From the NCBI GenBank assembly GCA_947184155.2, contig CAMXCT020001413.1, forward strand, positions 231,001-295,000: a stretch of 64,000 nucleotides of DNA, given 5' to 3'. Within the stretch, counting starts at the first letter, position 1. The number at the start of each line of letters is the position of its first letter. The DNA is from Cladocopium goreaui (lineage: Eukaryota > Sar > Dinophyceae > Suessiales > Symbiodiniaceae). Positions 33,490 to 45,149 of this stretch are shown here, in pieces. Both the position numbers and the translations under genes were made by a program. Below the pieces are notes generated by a model that did not search any database, was not told where the DNA came from, and was given only the letters and a program-made list of their open reading frames with translations.

Positions 33490-34740
33490 TGGAAACGGTC
33501 CTAGGTAATATATCCCCTATCACAGAGATCTATCTGTCAGAAAAGGAAACTTGAGTCTTACGGACCGTCACATTCGTCACAACGGTTGACGCTGTGAAGG
33601 TGGTTAATGCGCCGCATTTGTTCGCTCACAACATGTGCGTGGACGTCCTGTTTGGATCGGGATCAATCGCTACACGCGTGCCCCTGTCCACCTGGACCGT
33701 CCAAATGACAGAGACTCCCCTAACTACCACATGAGAATGCTACGAAGGCACGGGTCGAAGCACTGATCGTGCCTCTCTGCCTGCTCTGCGCGAGCTGGCT
33801 GTGCAGAAAGGGCGACGTGCACCGCGCACATTCACATGTCTGCCCACATCGAGGGCTGATTGGCCCGGCTGCTGCTCGCAGCTTGAACAAAACAAAGTGT
33901 TTCCTGACCAGGGCAGTGAATGCTCGAGTCGGCTTTCTGCTCAATGGTGTCGGTGCGTGTCGATCTGGTTGGTTGATGTCTAAGGCTACGACTGGAGCTC
34001 AGCCTAGGCAGGCCGGCTGTCTCGTCGGATACGGTAAGACGGGTAGAATAAATGAAACAAAATGAGAGGACGGGGAGCCCCCCCCGCCGACATGTGACCC
34101 AAAGAAAGAATGAAGGAAACGAAACACCGCATGTGCAAACGCACCCGCAGTCAAAATTAGACAGTGATGACAAACCCTCTCTGGAAACATCGACCCTGGG
34201 TTCTGGATAAACTGTGATCCGAATCACCGTCTGGCGAAGCCTTAGTGTCGGGTCGGATGTTGCAACTGAGGTTCACACGACAGTTACGAAGGGCCTGGGT
34301 GCCTAGCGTCAGGATTCCTGTTTGGATAGGTGTGTGCCGATGATACTGGTGTGGGCATAGCGGATTCAAATGTATCAGTATGGAAATGTGTCCAGAAGGT
34401 TTCCTTCAGTGCTTGTGCCCTGATGCCAGTCAACGGACGATCCCCAAAATGAAACCTCAGTGAAACGAAGACATGTTGGACGTAAGCTCCCAGCTTCCGC
34501 GGTCCAGAGGCGGTGAGAAACCTTCAGAAGATTCTTAGTCGTGCATAGAATCCGTTGGGGGCGTGAGCTCCTAACTCGGCAGCTCGCGCCCAGGCATGTG
34601 GGATTTCAGCGGGCTATCCTGTCACAGCTGTGCAACTAGCTCCCGAAGGGAATGAGGGCACGAAGTGTCCTCGGTACATGTATGTATATATATATATATG
34701 TGTGTGTGTGTGCTGGGCACTCTGAAAAAACGCCCTGCGT
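33490..34740. other. Element interior or leader, no secure gene
   Basis: Minus-strand frames here are short and without motifs. This is upstream of the recombinase-like gene and could hold its promoter. A (TA)n(TG)n tract lies at 34,680-34,712. Confidence 0.3.
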
Positions 34741-34745
34741 GATCT

Positions 34746-35207
34746 GGACCCCCAATCTATCAGATTCCTTAGGTTCTCTGATCCGGATGGGAGCTCCGCG
34801 TCTGGCGCCTCTGGTCGTCTGAGCTAGCGACTAGGGACTATGGGGTCCTCCACCCCCTCGAGTGGGATCGTGTTGACGTTGATGATGGAAGGCGCTCTGC
34901 GTGCTCTCCCTCGTAGGCCGAGATCTGGTTCGGCTTGGAGCCGGGCGTGGGCACACCACCATGGCAGGACCCCAAATCTATCAGATTCCTTGTGTTTTCT
35001 GGATGGGAGCTACATGCGGGCACCTCAGGTAGGCTGAGCTAGCGACAATCAGGACCACAGGGTCCTCCAAGTCCTCAACTAGGATCGTGTTGGAGTGGTT
35101 TAAGATGGATGACGCCCTGCATGATCTCCCTCGCAATCCGAGCTGGTTCATCTGGGTACCGGGTGCGGTCACACCACCACGGCGGGACCCCCAATCTATC
35201 AGATTCC
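34746..35207. repeat. Tandem repeat of about 220 bp, two units
   Basis: The marker CCAATCTATCAGATTCC recurs at about 34,752, 34,974 and 35,191 (intervals near 220 bp). Between them GGATGGGAGCTNC, GAGCTAGCGAC, GGGTCCTCCA and CACACCACCA recur in order. Units are roughly 75-80% alike. The array abuts the right 85-bp repeat exactly, so it is the terminal structure of the element. Confidence 0.8.
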
Positions 35208-35292
35208 TTTGAAATTTCTCGAGCCTCACACCTTCGGCATTCGGCATCGAGTCTTCTCATGTTCCTACGCACAATACTTGTGCTACAAAACA
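35208..35292. repeat. 85-bp direct repeat, right copy
   Basis: Identical by eye to 28163-28247; marks the right limit of the 7-kb insertion or duplication. Confidence 0.9.
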
Positions 35293-37585
35293 ATTCTTTA
35301 ACAGTTGTTTCAGTTGTTTCACATCCCAGTCACTCCCAGTCACTCGTCCCACTCCGATTCCAAAAACCCGGAGAGCCTGAAGTATCCCAGACTGCCAAGC
35401 TTTCAATGAGTCACTTTGACTGCAAGATGTCGGTTACAAATGCTTCCACTTCACGTCTTGTCTTGGTTCTGTTAAGCCTACATGACTGCGACAAGCCTCC
35501 CATAAACCAGGCATAAACCAGGCATAAACGATGCTTCGTTCAGCTGTACACTGGTCACGGAAATGGTTCAAAAGCCAAACAGCACCATCCCCCCCCAGCA
35601 AGAATTTTGTGCCTTACGCTGCATAGCAGGACTGCACTGGCACCGACACCATATTCAGGCGCGCAATCTATGAGACAGAATCAACTACAAATCAACAACT
35701 AGGAAGAAAACGATCACAACATATCACAACATCCTATCGCCCATATGTACACTGGAGTTCTTGAAGTCACATCGCCCTCCAAGTCACTGTATTTCGTCGG
35801 TCCTGTGTCACCATATGTAGAGATGTTTGGGAGTGACAGAGTGTGATTCAAACATATTCCAACCACTTGCAACAAATGGCTGGGGTCAAAATGGTGGACT
35901 CTTCGATCCACTTGATTTTTGCGATCCATTCCTTGGGGATGCCCGATGTTAGCGCCGTCCTCTGCTGTAAGGTCCAAGGTGATTTGGAAAGTCCTGTGAT
36001 CCAGGATCTCGCACGTGCCGGGGTTGATTCAAAAGAATATTTCTACAGGAAAGCATTGATTTTGGTAAACCTAACATCAACGTTTCCACGCGTTTCCTGT
36101 ATACAATTGTTCACCTAAGAAATGCATCAAAAATCCAGAGCGAGGCAGGCCTCTCCGGTGAAGGGCTGTAGATGGAGAAGGGCACATCGGAACCTGGTCC
36201 CACCCAGAGACACTGTTGGTGATGCCCAGTAACTTAGCAACTTAGCGAAGTGTGTAACTTCTTGTAACTACTGGTAGGTTTTTTCTGTGGTTTATGGATG
36301 TTTATGGTAAATAGATGTAGATTTACAATGATTTACAGTGGTTCATGGCTGACATCGGGCATCACCTTGGTTCCATCAACCCCCAGCATTGGTTTCCTCG
36401 TGGCCGAGTTGCCGTTGCCATGAAGCGGCGGTCGGTTCACAATGACCTGCGCAGGGCGCCCTCACCGCGGGTCCGTTACTCTCCATGTTTTGTGGCCTTC
36501 TGTGCGGCCGGTTGATGACCCTAGTAAATATTATAATTTATCTAATATGTGCATAAATATATTTCAAAATAAATGAATGGATAAATAAATACATGAATAA
36601 ATATATATACATTGAGTATATATATATTATATACACATGCATGTATGTATATCTGATGTATATCTGCATGCGCAAATAGGATGGTACCTGAGTGTGAATG
36701 GGGCTAGCTCGCAGCTGATGGGGGCTCCATGGTTTATCTATTAGTCGGTTGATCTATTGATCTATCAATCCATCCACCAACTATAGACTATACCAACTAT
36801 AGACTATACAGACTATAGATATAGACTATGAAAAAGGCTATAGATACAGGCTATAGATGCTATAGAAATAGGCCGGCTGTAGATGGCTGTAGATATAGAC
36901 TTTAGATCTACGCCATAGACATAGATATATTTATAGATATACAGAGGTCACTATCGATAGATCGATCCATTGATCAATAGATAGACAAATAGACATCAAA
37001 ACAGATTCACATATATATATATATACCCGTTTGCAAGCTCGCCCCATGTCCTAAACTAATAGCTGATTGGCACATATCCTAAGTGGCCAAAGGATCCGAA
37101 TTCACCCGTGGCCCGTTTGCATTAATATGCCATGTATGATCACTGACACGTAGACATATACTTCAACTCGCTGATGGATTCAAAGTGTGCCAAGGCCTCG
37201 CCAGATAGCCCTCCAGCTTGCATGGGGTAGAAAACCTGTGCCATAGCTGCGGTGCTCCAATATGGCTATGGATCAACATTTGGCTACTCAAAAGAGAGAG
37301 AGAGAGATATATATATATATGATTATATATGTATAAGATATCAGGTACTGGTAGTTGTTACCATCAAAGCGAAATAACAAATGTGTACAAATGTCGTGGT
37401 GGGCCTGATTTTCGGCATCTCTACCAACATGTTCAAACTACCAAAAGCAGCGCAGTGTCATTGTGAAGATTGGCCCGTCTGCTTTGCTTCACTGGCATGA
37501 AAATGCCCTCACCTATGAAAATAGAAGTGGGTGATTTTCCATTGAAATATGTGAAATTACATGAAATTACCAACTGACAATGGCT
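35293..37585. other. Mostly non-coding, one good exon candidate
   Basis: A minus-strand segment at 36,345-36,447, after a TGCGCAG acceptor, encodes VIVNRPPLHGNGNSATRKP and GVDGTKVMPD; the family is not recognised. At 35,840-36,000 both strands have open frames and no choice is possible. From 36,740 to 37,000 there is a degenerate CTATAGA microsatellite. Confidence 0.35.
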
Positions 37586-37589
37586 CATT

Positions 37590-37960
37590 TCTTTCCGATA
37601 GATGATTCACCCATCAAACATCTCACCATCGCAGCGTCTGAGCTATGGGCCCATCGACTGTCACCATCAATGGCCACCTCAGCGCAGCATGCCGTCGGCA
37701 TGCCGACTATCTCTAGACCTTTGGGGAGGTTAATCCAACTTCTTGACATAACCTGGCGGCTGCAAATGGGGTTACAAGCCCTATTACACGTGCAAGGATG
37801 CATCACATAAAATGTCAGTCAACCTTTCCCACCTGGAAGTTGAGGAAGTAGGCACCAGCTTGCTTGTCGAAATCCTGCTTCCCAGTTTGCGCCCAAAAGT
37901 GGTTCAACGATTTGGGTGTGTCTGGAAATGGAGGATTAATCTGCAAATAATCGTGTCCAT
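37590..37960 (-). CDS. Unrecognised gene, two exons
   Basis: The minus strand at 37,845-37,925 reads KSLNHFWAQTGKQDFDKQAG then AYFLNFQ, ending at a GTGGGA donor. At 37,625-37,740, after a GCAG acceptor, it reads GLEIVGMPTACCAEVAIDGD and ends ATG before GTGAGATG. Both have the composition of real exons, the first with conserved-looking Trp/Phe spacing. I cannot name the family. They are about 100 bp apart and may be neighbours in one gene. Confidence 0.4.
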
Positions 37961-38699
37961 ACGGAAAATTGTGATCTACGTTGGTTTAATATAGGGTATC
38001 CCATTTTCAGATACACCCATTTCGCACCTGCACTTTGTGCACTTGTTGCAAGATGTTGCAAGCTACCCTGAAACCGTCCCAGCCTTGCCCACCACGACAG
38101 TGCAAGTGAAAACACCCGGACGGCGCAAATTCATCCTGTAGCTCCAGCCCCAGCAGAAATGATGAAAAGATATGAGAAGTTGCTCATTCAAGAGAGACAA
38201 ATGTTGCTACAAGAGGGCCAATGACTTGCTTCATGCAAGATTGTGCAGATCTTACATCACTATACATAACTTCTAACTCATTACAAAACATCCTAAAGCT
38301 GCAAGCTTAGTTGGAGAGTTCATAGGACGGCCTATAACTTGTAGCAAGCCTCCTCGCCTTCTGCTGTCTGAAATATGATGTTCGACACTTGTTTCTGAGT
38401 ACGCGACGTCATCGGAAGTGTTTGTCCTACGCCAACATGTCAACATATGTCAACACTGCCACCCCGCATACTCCGCAAAAGAATGAAGTTCGATCAGTTC
38501 GATCGTTCAAATGGCAGGGTGGAGACACACCAATGTGTAACGTCCTCCTTCATCCTGTATGACTGCATAGGTATGTCGTGCCTAAGACTTGGAGCCACAG
38601 ATAGCCACAGTGATCCGCTTGGCAAGATCCAAACAGCAACAAGCATTAATCCTCCCATTTTAGTCATCCAGGTCACAGTAAGGTTTGGAGAAAAAAACA

Positions 38700-39285
38700 A
38701 GATATATCATCCTATCCATGCATCTATGTATGTATCTGTATGTATCTGTCTGTGTGTCTGTATGCATCTATGTACCTATGTATCTATGTATCTATGTATC
38801 TATGTACCTATGATTATCTATGATTATCTATGATTATCTATGTATCTATGAATGCATGCATGCATGCATGCATGAATGTATATATGAATGTATCTGTCTG
38901 TCTGTCTATCTATCTATCTGTCTATCTATTTATCTATCTATCTATCGATCAATCTATCTATCTATCCGTCCGTCTGTCTATCTGTCTATCGGTCTATCCG
39001 TCTATATGTCTGTCTTTCTGTCTATCTGTCTGTCTATCTGTCTATCTGTCTGTCTATCTGTCTATCTGTCTATCTGTCCATCTGTCCATCTGTCTATCTG
39101 TATATCTGTCTCTCTGTCTGTCTGTGTACCAGTATCTGTCTATCTTATTTCTTGCTATCTATCTATCTATCTATCGATCCATCCATCCACCTACATGCAT
39201 GTGCTGCATATGCATATGCATATATATATGTGTGTGTATGTATGTATATATATATATATATGTGTGTGTTCATATATGCGTTTTC
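38700..39285. repeat. Long (TATC/TGTC)n microsatellite
   Basis: About 590 bp of TCTATC/TCTGTC units with a (CATG)n patch at 38,855-38,872 and a (TA)n(TG)n end. The frames of YLSVCLSV repeats are translation of this tract. Confidence 0.95.
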
Positions 39286-41298
39286 GACCGAACAAATTTT
39301 CGACATTCGGCATGCTGTAGAACTTCCGCCACATCTCATGTTTCAGTTCTCAGGGCCCAACCCATCCTCGATTGCTGTCCCACTGCCTGGGACATGGCCA
39401 AATCATCCTTCTTGGTGGTTTCAACACCCATGGTGGTTTCAACACCCATGACAAACATGAGGGCCACAGTTGTTTTAAAGTTTTAATCATGCCAGCCAAC
39501 GGAATCAGAAAATGAAGCCAACCAATCCCAGCCTGGACCGCCTTGAGGTCGCCATATAGGCCCGCACCGTTACCTCTCTACGAGTCTCTACGGCCACAGG
39601 CAACGGTGGGGATGTAGGCTTTTTCATGACACCATATGACACTCAATGGGAAAGTCAGGCATACTCATAGTCAGGCATACTCATATTGTTTTTATGTATT
39701 GATAAACATGTTGCAAATATACAGTTGTGGATACGTGGGTTTGATTAATTAATTAGATTTTATGAGGTTTGATTAGATTCTATTAGATTTGATCAGTGAT
39801 TAAATTAGATTGGAATCGGATAGATAAATTAGATGGCTACTGTGGAGTTGCCCAAGCAGGACTGGGAACAACAGGTGCGAGCAAGAGGGAAAGAAAGCAT
39901 CGGGCCTGACTATGTTTCACTTGAATGGCTATGTAAAAGTATCTAGCGCTACACTAGCGCAAATCTGGCGCTAAGCTGCAGGAAAGCGATTTCACTGCGT
40001 ATACACAGGACGCCGCCTTCTAACAAAATCCAAAATAGATGCCTGCCCAAGTATTTATGGCCTTCGCATTTCAAAGTTCCTTAAAAGATCTTTTTTTAGC
40101 ATTTAGAGCTTATATCTCTCATATGCAGATTTAGTGTATACCAGTATATATATATATATATATTAATATATATGTATGTGTGTGTGCATGTGTGTACGCA
40201 CTGTGTGCCCGAAAAAAGTCCGCGGTTGCCATCCTCCAAAGGATGTACCAAGGGATGACCAAGTCGCGGCCTTGCCATCCTCCACGAACAAAGTAAGCTC
40301 CACCTGCCGGATCAGCGGATGGCATCCTCATCCATCCCAGGTAGTAAGGAAGGTGCCATGTTTGATAACTCAATAATCTATATAGATTGAATAGATTGAT
40401 TTGATATGTTTTAATATGTGTTTGTTTATATATTAAGGTATCTTAATAAAATGTAGAATGGATGATGTATAATATATATATATATATAATTTTGCACTTC
40501 AGACTTGTCAATGTCCATCATACTACATTATCAGTCATCAGTCATTCTATGTCATTCTCATACTATCTATATCTATCATTATCTATCTATTCTCTCTAAG
40601 CTTTCATACTGCATTGGCATTGGATTTTATCTAAGACGAACATCAACCCCTCCACCTGACCTCCTCACCAGGCGTCCCTTTGACTTGGAAATTCCGGCCG
40701 CTGCCGTACTCATCGGGACCGCATGCCTGCGTACTCAATGGGCACTGGATGGCTGGGTTAAAAAAATGATAAAAGATGCTGAAGGTTTGTCCAGAAATGG
40801 CATGTAAACCATTGTAAGTCTGGACATTTCATGACGTTCCCAGGTCATGTGCAAACCCAGGACCCAGGTGGGTGATTTTCTATTGCCCACATGCTCCTCG
40901 GCTTTGTCCCCCTTGATCCCCACCTCTTCACCCGCGCCCATGGCATGGGGAAAGGTCGGATAGATGGCCTGCCATAGTCACAGGGAGCTACTCTGGTCTG
41001 GCTGATCTTAAATCAGGAAATACCAAACAGAACAAGAATGGTACAGTTGATTACAGTTGACAAAAAAATGATTACACTTACGGTTGAACTGAGTTCTACT
41101 TCCCAAGACAAACATGGCCTAACCCATCATCACTGCTGGCATCTGGAGTATTCTGGAGTGCATCGCATGGGAGTCTGCCTGGAGCCTGTCTCCATCCTTC
41201 AAGATCTGGAATTCTTCCCTACCTCTTTGGCCGATCCTGACAGCTGGAGATGGGCTCAAGAATTTTGGGACTTTCACAGGAGGCACCCCGATGTTCTG
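39286..41298. other. Unassigned, several weak exon candidates
   Basis: Minus-strand candidates: 40,870-40,960 (AIYPTFPHAMGAGEEVGIKG), 40,660-40,720 (HAVPMSTAAAGISKSKGRL) and 40,220-40,330 (ambiguous frame). They could be downstream TPR-gene exons or a separate gene. At 41,100-41,300 both strands have open frames. Confidence 0.3.
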
Positions 41299-41375
41299 TC
41301 TTTAGGTGTCTTTAGGTGTCTTTAGGTGTCTTTAGGTGTCTTTAGGTGTCTTTAGGTGTCTTTAGGTGTCTTTAG
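41299..41375. repeat. 10-bp minisatellite TTTAGGTGTC, seven units
   Basis: Seven perfect units from 41301 plus partial ends. The unit begins TTTAGG, like the plant-type telomere repeat TTTAGGG used by dinoflagellates, but has period 10. Confidence 0.95.
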
Positions 41376-41854
41376 ATATTTTGAGATGCCTAAATATCTC
41401 AAAAAATCCTGAAGTTGTGTGGGGAAATTTCTCCCCACAAGTATGTGTCATTTCGATTTCATTATCCCTGAAGGCAGCAAGCACACTGCGAAAAATGAGG
41501 TTGTTTGCAGAATGTAGAATGCCTCTGTTCATGGCACGCCACCAACCAAGTTCTATATATATTCATACTTTCGGCATTGAACCTGCACCCAGCAGACCTT
41601 TTTCACCCACAGCTGGCTGGCACTGGTCCACCCTCCAGGCCCATTCCCGGATCGCAGACGAGCTTGTGGCAACAAGAGTCATCCAGGCAGTAGCCAAGCA
41701 GCATCTTGTTGATCCTTCCACTGCCAAGATGTTCACCAGGAAGCAGCCCCATCCAGATCGATCCAAATCATCCTCTCAAATCCAAAGGCAACGGCCAAGA
41801 TCATCGAAAGGAAAACTCCCAGCTGCAATCTTGTGGCGGGTCCTGTGCACTGTG

Positions 41855-44465
41855 CGGGTCTAGGGCCACTAGACGTTGGTACGCCGAAGCTGCTGCCTCA
41901 TCTTGATTGGCAAAGCGCAGCAGAGCCACTAAATTCCGCCAGTAGAGGATGCTGTCACCGCTCAAAGAAACTGCCTGTTGTAGCTGCTGAATCCCAGGCA
42001 CAATCATCTGCTGAGGTAACTTTCCCAGGACAGCACCCAGACCTAAAGCACAGCCCAGGTTGTTCAGACCCTTCGTGAAGGTCCCATTGATGGCCAGACT
42101 CTTTTCAAAGTTGGTAATGGCATCCATTGGTTTCTCGGCAAACCAAAGTGCTAAGCCGTAGTCGTGAAAGACCTCCTCCTCGTTCACCAGAAGTGGGCTG
42201 AAGTGTCCCTCTACTGCTTTCGCCAGAAGTTCTTCGGCGGCCGTCTTGTTTCCTCGGTAGATCTGGATTTGTCCTGCATGATACAGCGGCATGCAGTCCC
42301 TGCCAGTAGGATCCAGGGCCATCACAGTTTCAAAGGTGGATAGAGCTTCGTCATAGCCTGGCTAGCGAATACGACCTTCACAAGATATTATATAGTCATC
42401 CAAACCGCTGTCATCATCAACATTCATCAACCATCCCATGTTTGGAGGAACACACACACACACACATATTAGTTATATATATATGTGTATTATATATATA
42501 TATATGTATTATATATATATGTATTATATATATATGTATGTATTATATATATGTATTATATATATATGTATTATATATATATATGTGCGTGTGTGTGTGT
42601 GCGTGTGCGTGTTCAAAGAAAAACCAAAACATATTAATTGAAAAAAAACTGAAAGCACCATCTAAATCTAAATCCAACCAGCAGGCGCTTGTTGGACATG
42701 TGGTGTGTAGCCAAGTTATACTGAACTCGCGTGGAACGTTTCTGCTTCATGGCATCCGCCACCGTAATCGTCTCAGGACTGGACCAGTCGGGCACGCGCT
42801 GAGCGGTGAGAGCCGCGAACATGAGGCCTACAGCCAGGAGGAATGCCAGCGAACCTGGGTGACTGGCTGTTGAACCATCTGAAAAATATTGAGTTTGAAA
42901 TTATAGAAATATATGAGCTTCCGTCAAGATCCTTTACATCTCAGTACAAGTAGTTGCTATTATTGGTTATCGCTTTTTGGGGGGGCATATCACTTTACAG
43001 TGTTTCGTGCACATCTCTGGCAAAAACTCCTGCAATACTAAAGTGGTCTTCAACCATTTTGATCTTGACCCATATACAGTATATTGTTGGAAATGATTGG
43101 AAATGTGAAAGTCATGGGAGATCGACATCCCATTTTCATGGAGGAAATACTCGGAAAACTAAACAAAACTGACAACTACATAGGCCAGGAACTGGCTCGT
43201 GGTGGAGCAAGACCAAGGACGGTGATCAACAAGCCGGCAGAAGGGATGTACAGCAAGCGTTCTCCAATCATGGTCCCCACGGGGAAGAGGATATTGGACA
43301 TGGGCAAAAAGCTCAGGATCAAGATGGCCATACCAACAATTGGCAGTTCCCTGCGTCTCTGAGCCAGGCCCGATGACAATGTTATCAGAGCAAAGAAGCC
43401 CAGGTAGCAGCCAATAGGCAATAGCAGCCGGCAATCGGAGAGGCTCCGCACCAAGGGCACTGCGTCAAAGGAATAGTCATAGCACAGAAAGTTTGGCCAA
43501 ACCAAAAGTTTGCCATAGATGCCATGCACCAAAGCATAGGAAAGAATCCTCACGAGCTGGTCCTTCTCAGCTGCCACCGGATTACTGAAAGGATCCATCC
43601 TTTCGATGGTGGTCCCAGTGTACCAGAACCGGAGGCCGCAGCACAGCGTGCCGAGAAGCAGCAGAAGCAGCATCCTCATCCACAGACGCATGTTGGAAGG
43701 CTGCCAGGTGAGCCATAAGATATCCCAACCCACCAGCAGACCAAAGAAACAGAAGCCGGTCTCCTTGCACAGCCCAGCTGCAATCAAAAGGACGCAGGAA
43801 ACCACGGCAGCCAGGAAGGCCCCGAAATTTCTAGGAGGCGAGGCCCTCAAATGAACCAAACAACTCAGCAGGATAAAGCTCAAAGAAATCAGATCCGCCC
43901 GGCCCACGATGTACAACACGCTCTCTGTATGCACTGGATGGGCCAGGAAGAGTCCACCCAACCATGCAGACCACCAGCCCGAGAAACCGCAGTGAGCAGC
44001 AAAGACAGCAAGCAGAATGGAGCAAATGCCGTGAAGGATCAGGTTCGCAATGTGAAAGCCAGATGACTCAAAGCCATGCAACAAGAAGTTCCAGCGAAAG
44101 GTCAAAACCGTGAAAGGCCGAAAGGATTTGTGCGTCCAAGTGCCTGCAAACATGTCCAAGCCCCAATAATCTGATCGAAGCAGCTGGGACCAGCTGAAAT
44201 CTCCCACCACATTGGGATTTCGGGCAATCATGGCATCATCCATGAAGAAACCATTGTTGAAGATCTTATACTGCCAAGCCGGAAGCCAGGCACAAACCGC
44301 CAACACAATCAGGGCAGAAGCTCCCAGGCGCAATAAGGCACCTGATTTTGGCTCAGGAGCTCGAAGGTGGAAGTGGTCCTGTGGTAGATTCTTGGGACCC
44401 CAAAGGTGTGGAGCTGATGTGTGATCTCCGAAACCCTTGAGTAAACAGGGACATACAGGGACCAT
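41855..44465 (-). CDS. TMTC-type transmembrane and TPR protein (O-mannosyltransferase family)
   Basis: Exon 1 (43214-44465) starts MVPVCPCLLKGF and encodes 417 residues. It has about eight hydrophobic segments and the family motifs GFFMDDAMIARNPNV, HKSFRPFTVLTFRWN, FHIANLILHG and LAHPVHTESVLYIVGRADL. Exon 2 (42675-42854) has a last membrane helix and the first TPR helix (STRVQYNLATHHM). Exon 3 (42357 down to about 41,855) has TPR units, for example YDEALSTFETVMALDP, VFHDYGLALWF, KGLNNLGCALG and YQRLVALDP. Joins CTTG|GTCTTG and GTTG|GATTTA (a GA donor) keep frame. TMTC proteins in the ER membrane transfer mannose from dolichol-phosphate-mannose to Ser/Thr of client proteins; the paired acidic DD in the first lumenal loop is the catalytic feature of this GT-C fold. 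The 3' end was not found; more TPR exons probably follow below 41.8 kb. Confidence 0.85.
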
Positions 44466-44604
44466 TTTCCACCTTGCAGTTTAATCATACCACCCCCAAG
44501 GGTACGTGCGTCGCAAGCAAAAATGAAAAAATGAAGAGAAAATTGGTTATCCCCAAGTCCAATCGTGTATCAGTTTCCTATTGAAGGCCTATTTTGTCAG
44601 CATA

Positions 44605-45149
44605 TCAGCATACCCCATTTTCAGACATATGCAAATATCTTTCATCCTTCGAAGCAGCTGGGTCAGCAATCACTGGCAAGCCCAGAGTAACAGCGGCTGC
44701 TCGCAACTCTGCACTGCTCGGTTGACCGTTCCGAGAGTGGATGGATTGGACGGCGACACCAAAACTCTTCGCCAACAGGGTCTGAAATGCAGCCACCGAC
44801 ACCTAGCAAGGTGATCTCATAGATAAAAAAACAGTGGCACTAAGCCACTTAGCTCCTGCTTGTGGCAGCCTGACATCACTATGACTCATGACCCTAAAGT
44901 GTCCTTGAAATCATGTCATGTTAATTTTTATATCATTTTATGATATGGTCCAAATCTCTTTGGAGTCTACAAATCTTCGCCCCCGGCCTGCAGCTCAATC
45001 TCCTCCTGTGCCTTCAAAGCACCCCCAAGGGCCGGAGAAAATGCCGCCAGCACCAGCCGCGACATCGGCAGCCGCCCATCACGACAGACCACCGTGACGT
45101 CACAGAACTGGCCAAACAGTAGCAGCTCCACCAAGCGTTCCGTGGCCAT
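44605..45149 (-). CDS. Small BTB/POZ-domain protein (two exons)
   Basis: Exon 1 (44979-45149) starts MATERLVELLLFGQFCDVTV and continues with SRLVLAAFSPALGGAL, the classic BTB opening (DVT...H/SRxxLAAxSP). Exon 2 (44605-44802) has VSVAAFQTLLAKSF and SAELRAAAVTLGLPV, the closing BTB helices. The join is phase 0 with a GA donor (GGC|GAAGAT) and CTAG acceptor. The protein is about 122 residues, essentially one BTB domain. BTB domains dimerise and often bind cullin-3. It ends 140 bp before the TMTC start codon on the same strand. A GTATGC donor near the end leaves room for more exons. Confidence 0.75.

Larger units (their letters stand above)
28374..35207 (-). mobile_element. Tyrosine-recombinase-type mobile element (Crypton/DIRS-like), decayed
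   Basis: A 6.8-kb region of distinct composition lies between two identical 85-bp repeats. It holds a minus-strand tyrosine-recombinase-like gene with frameshifts, a second minus-strand ORF with one frameshift, a spaced 22-bp motif array and a terminal tandem repeat. No reverse transcriptase was found, which argues for a Crypton-like rather than a full DIRS element. The exact ends are not proven; the 85-bp repeats may instead reflect a segmental duplication. Confidence 0.55.

Noticed and set aside
38820-39486. Frames rich in Tyr-Leu-Ser-Ile/Val repeats
   Set aside because: Microsatellite translation.
41299-41375. CRISPR-like or telomeric array
   Set aside because: Units are contiguous 10-mers without spacers, and the unit is not TTTAGGG.
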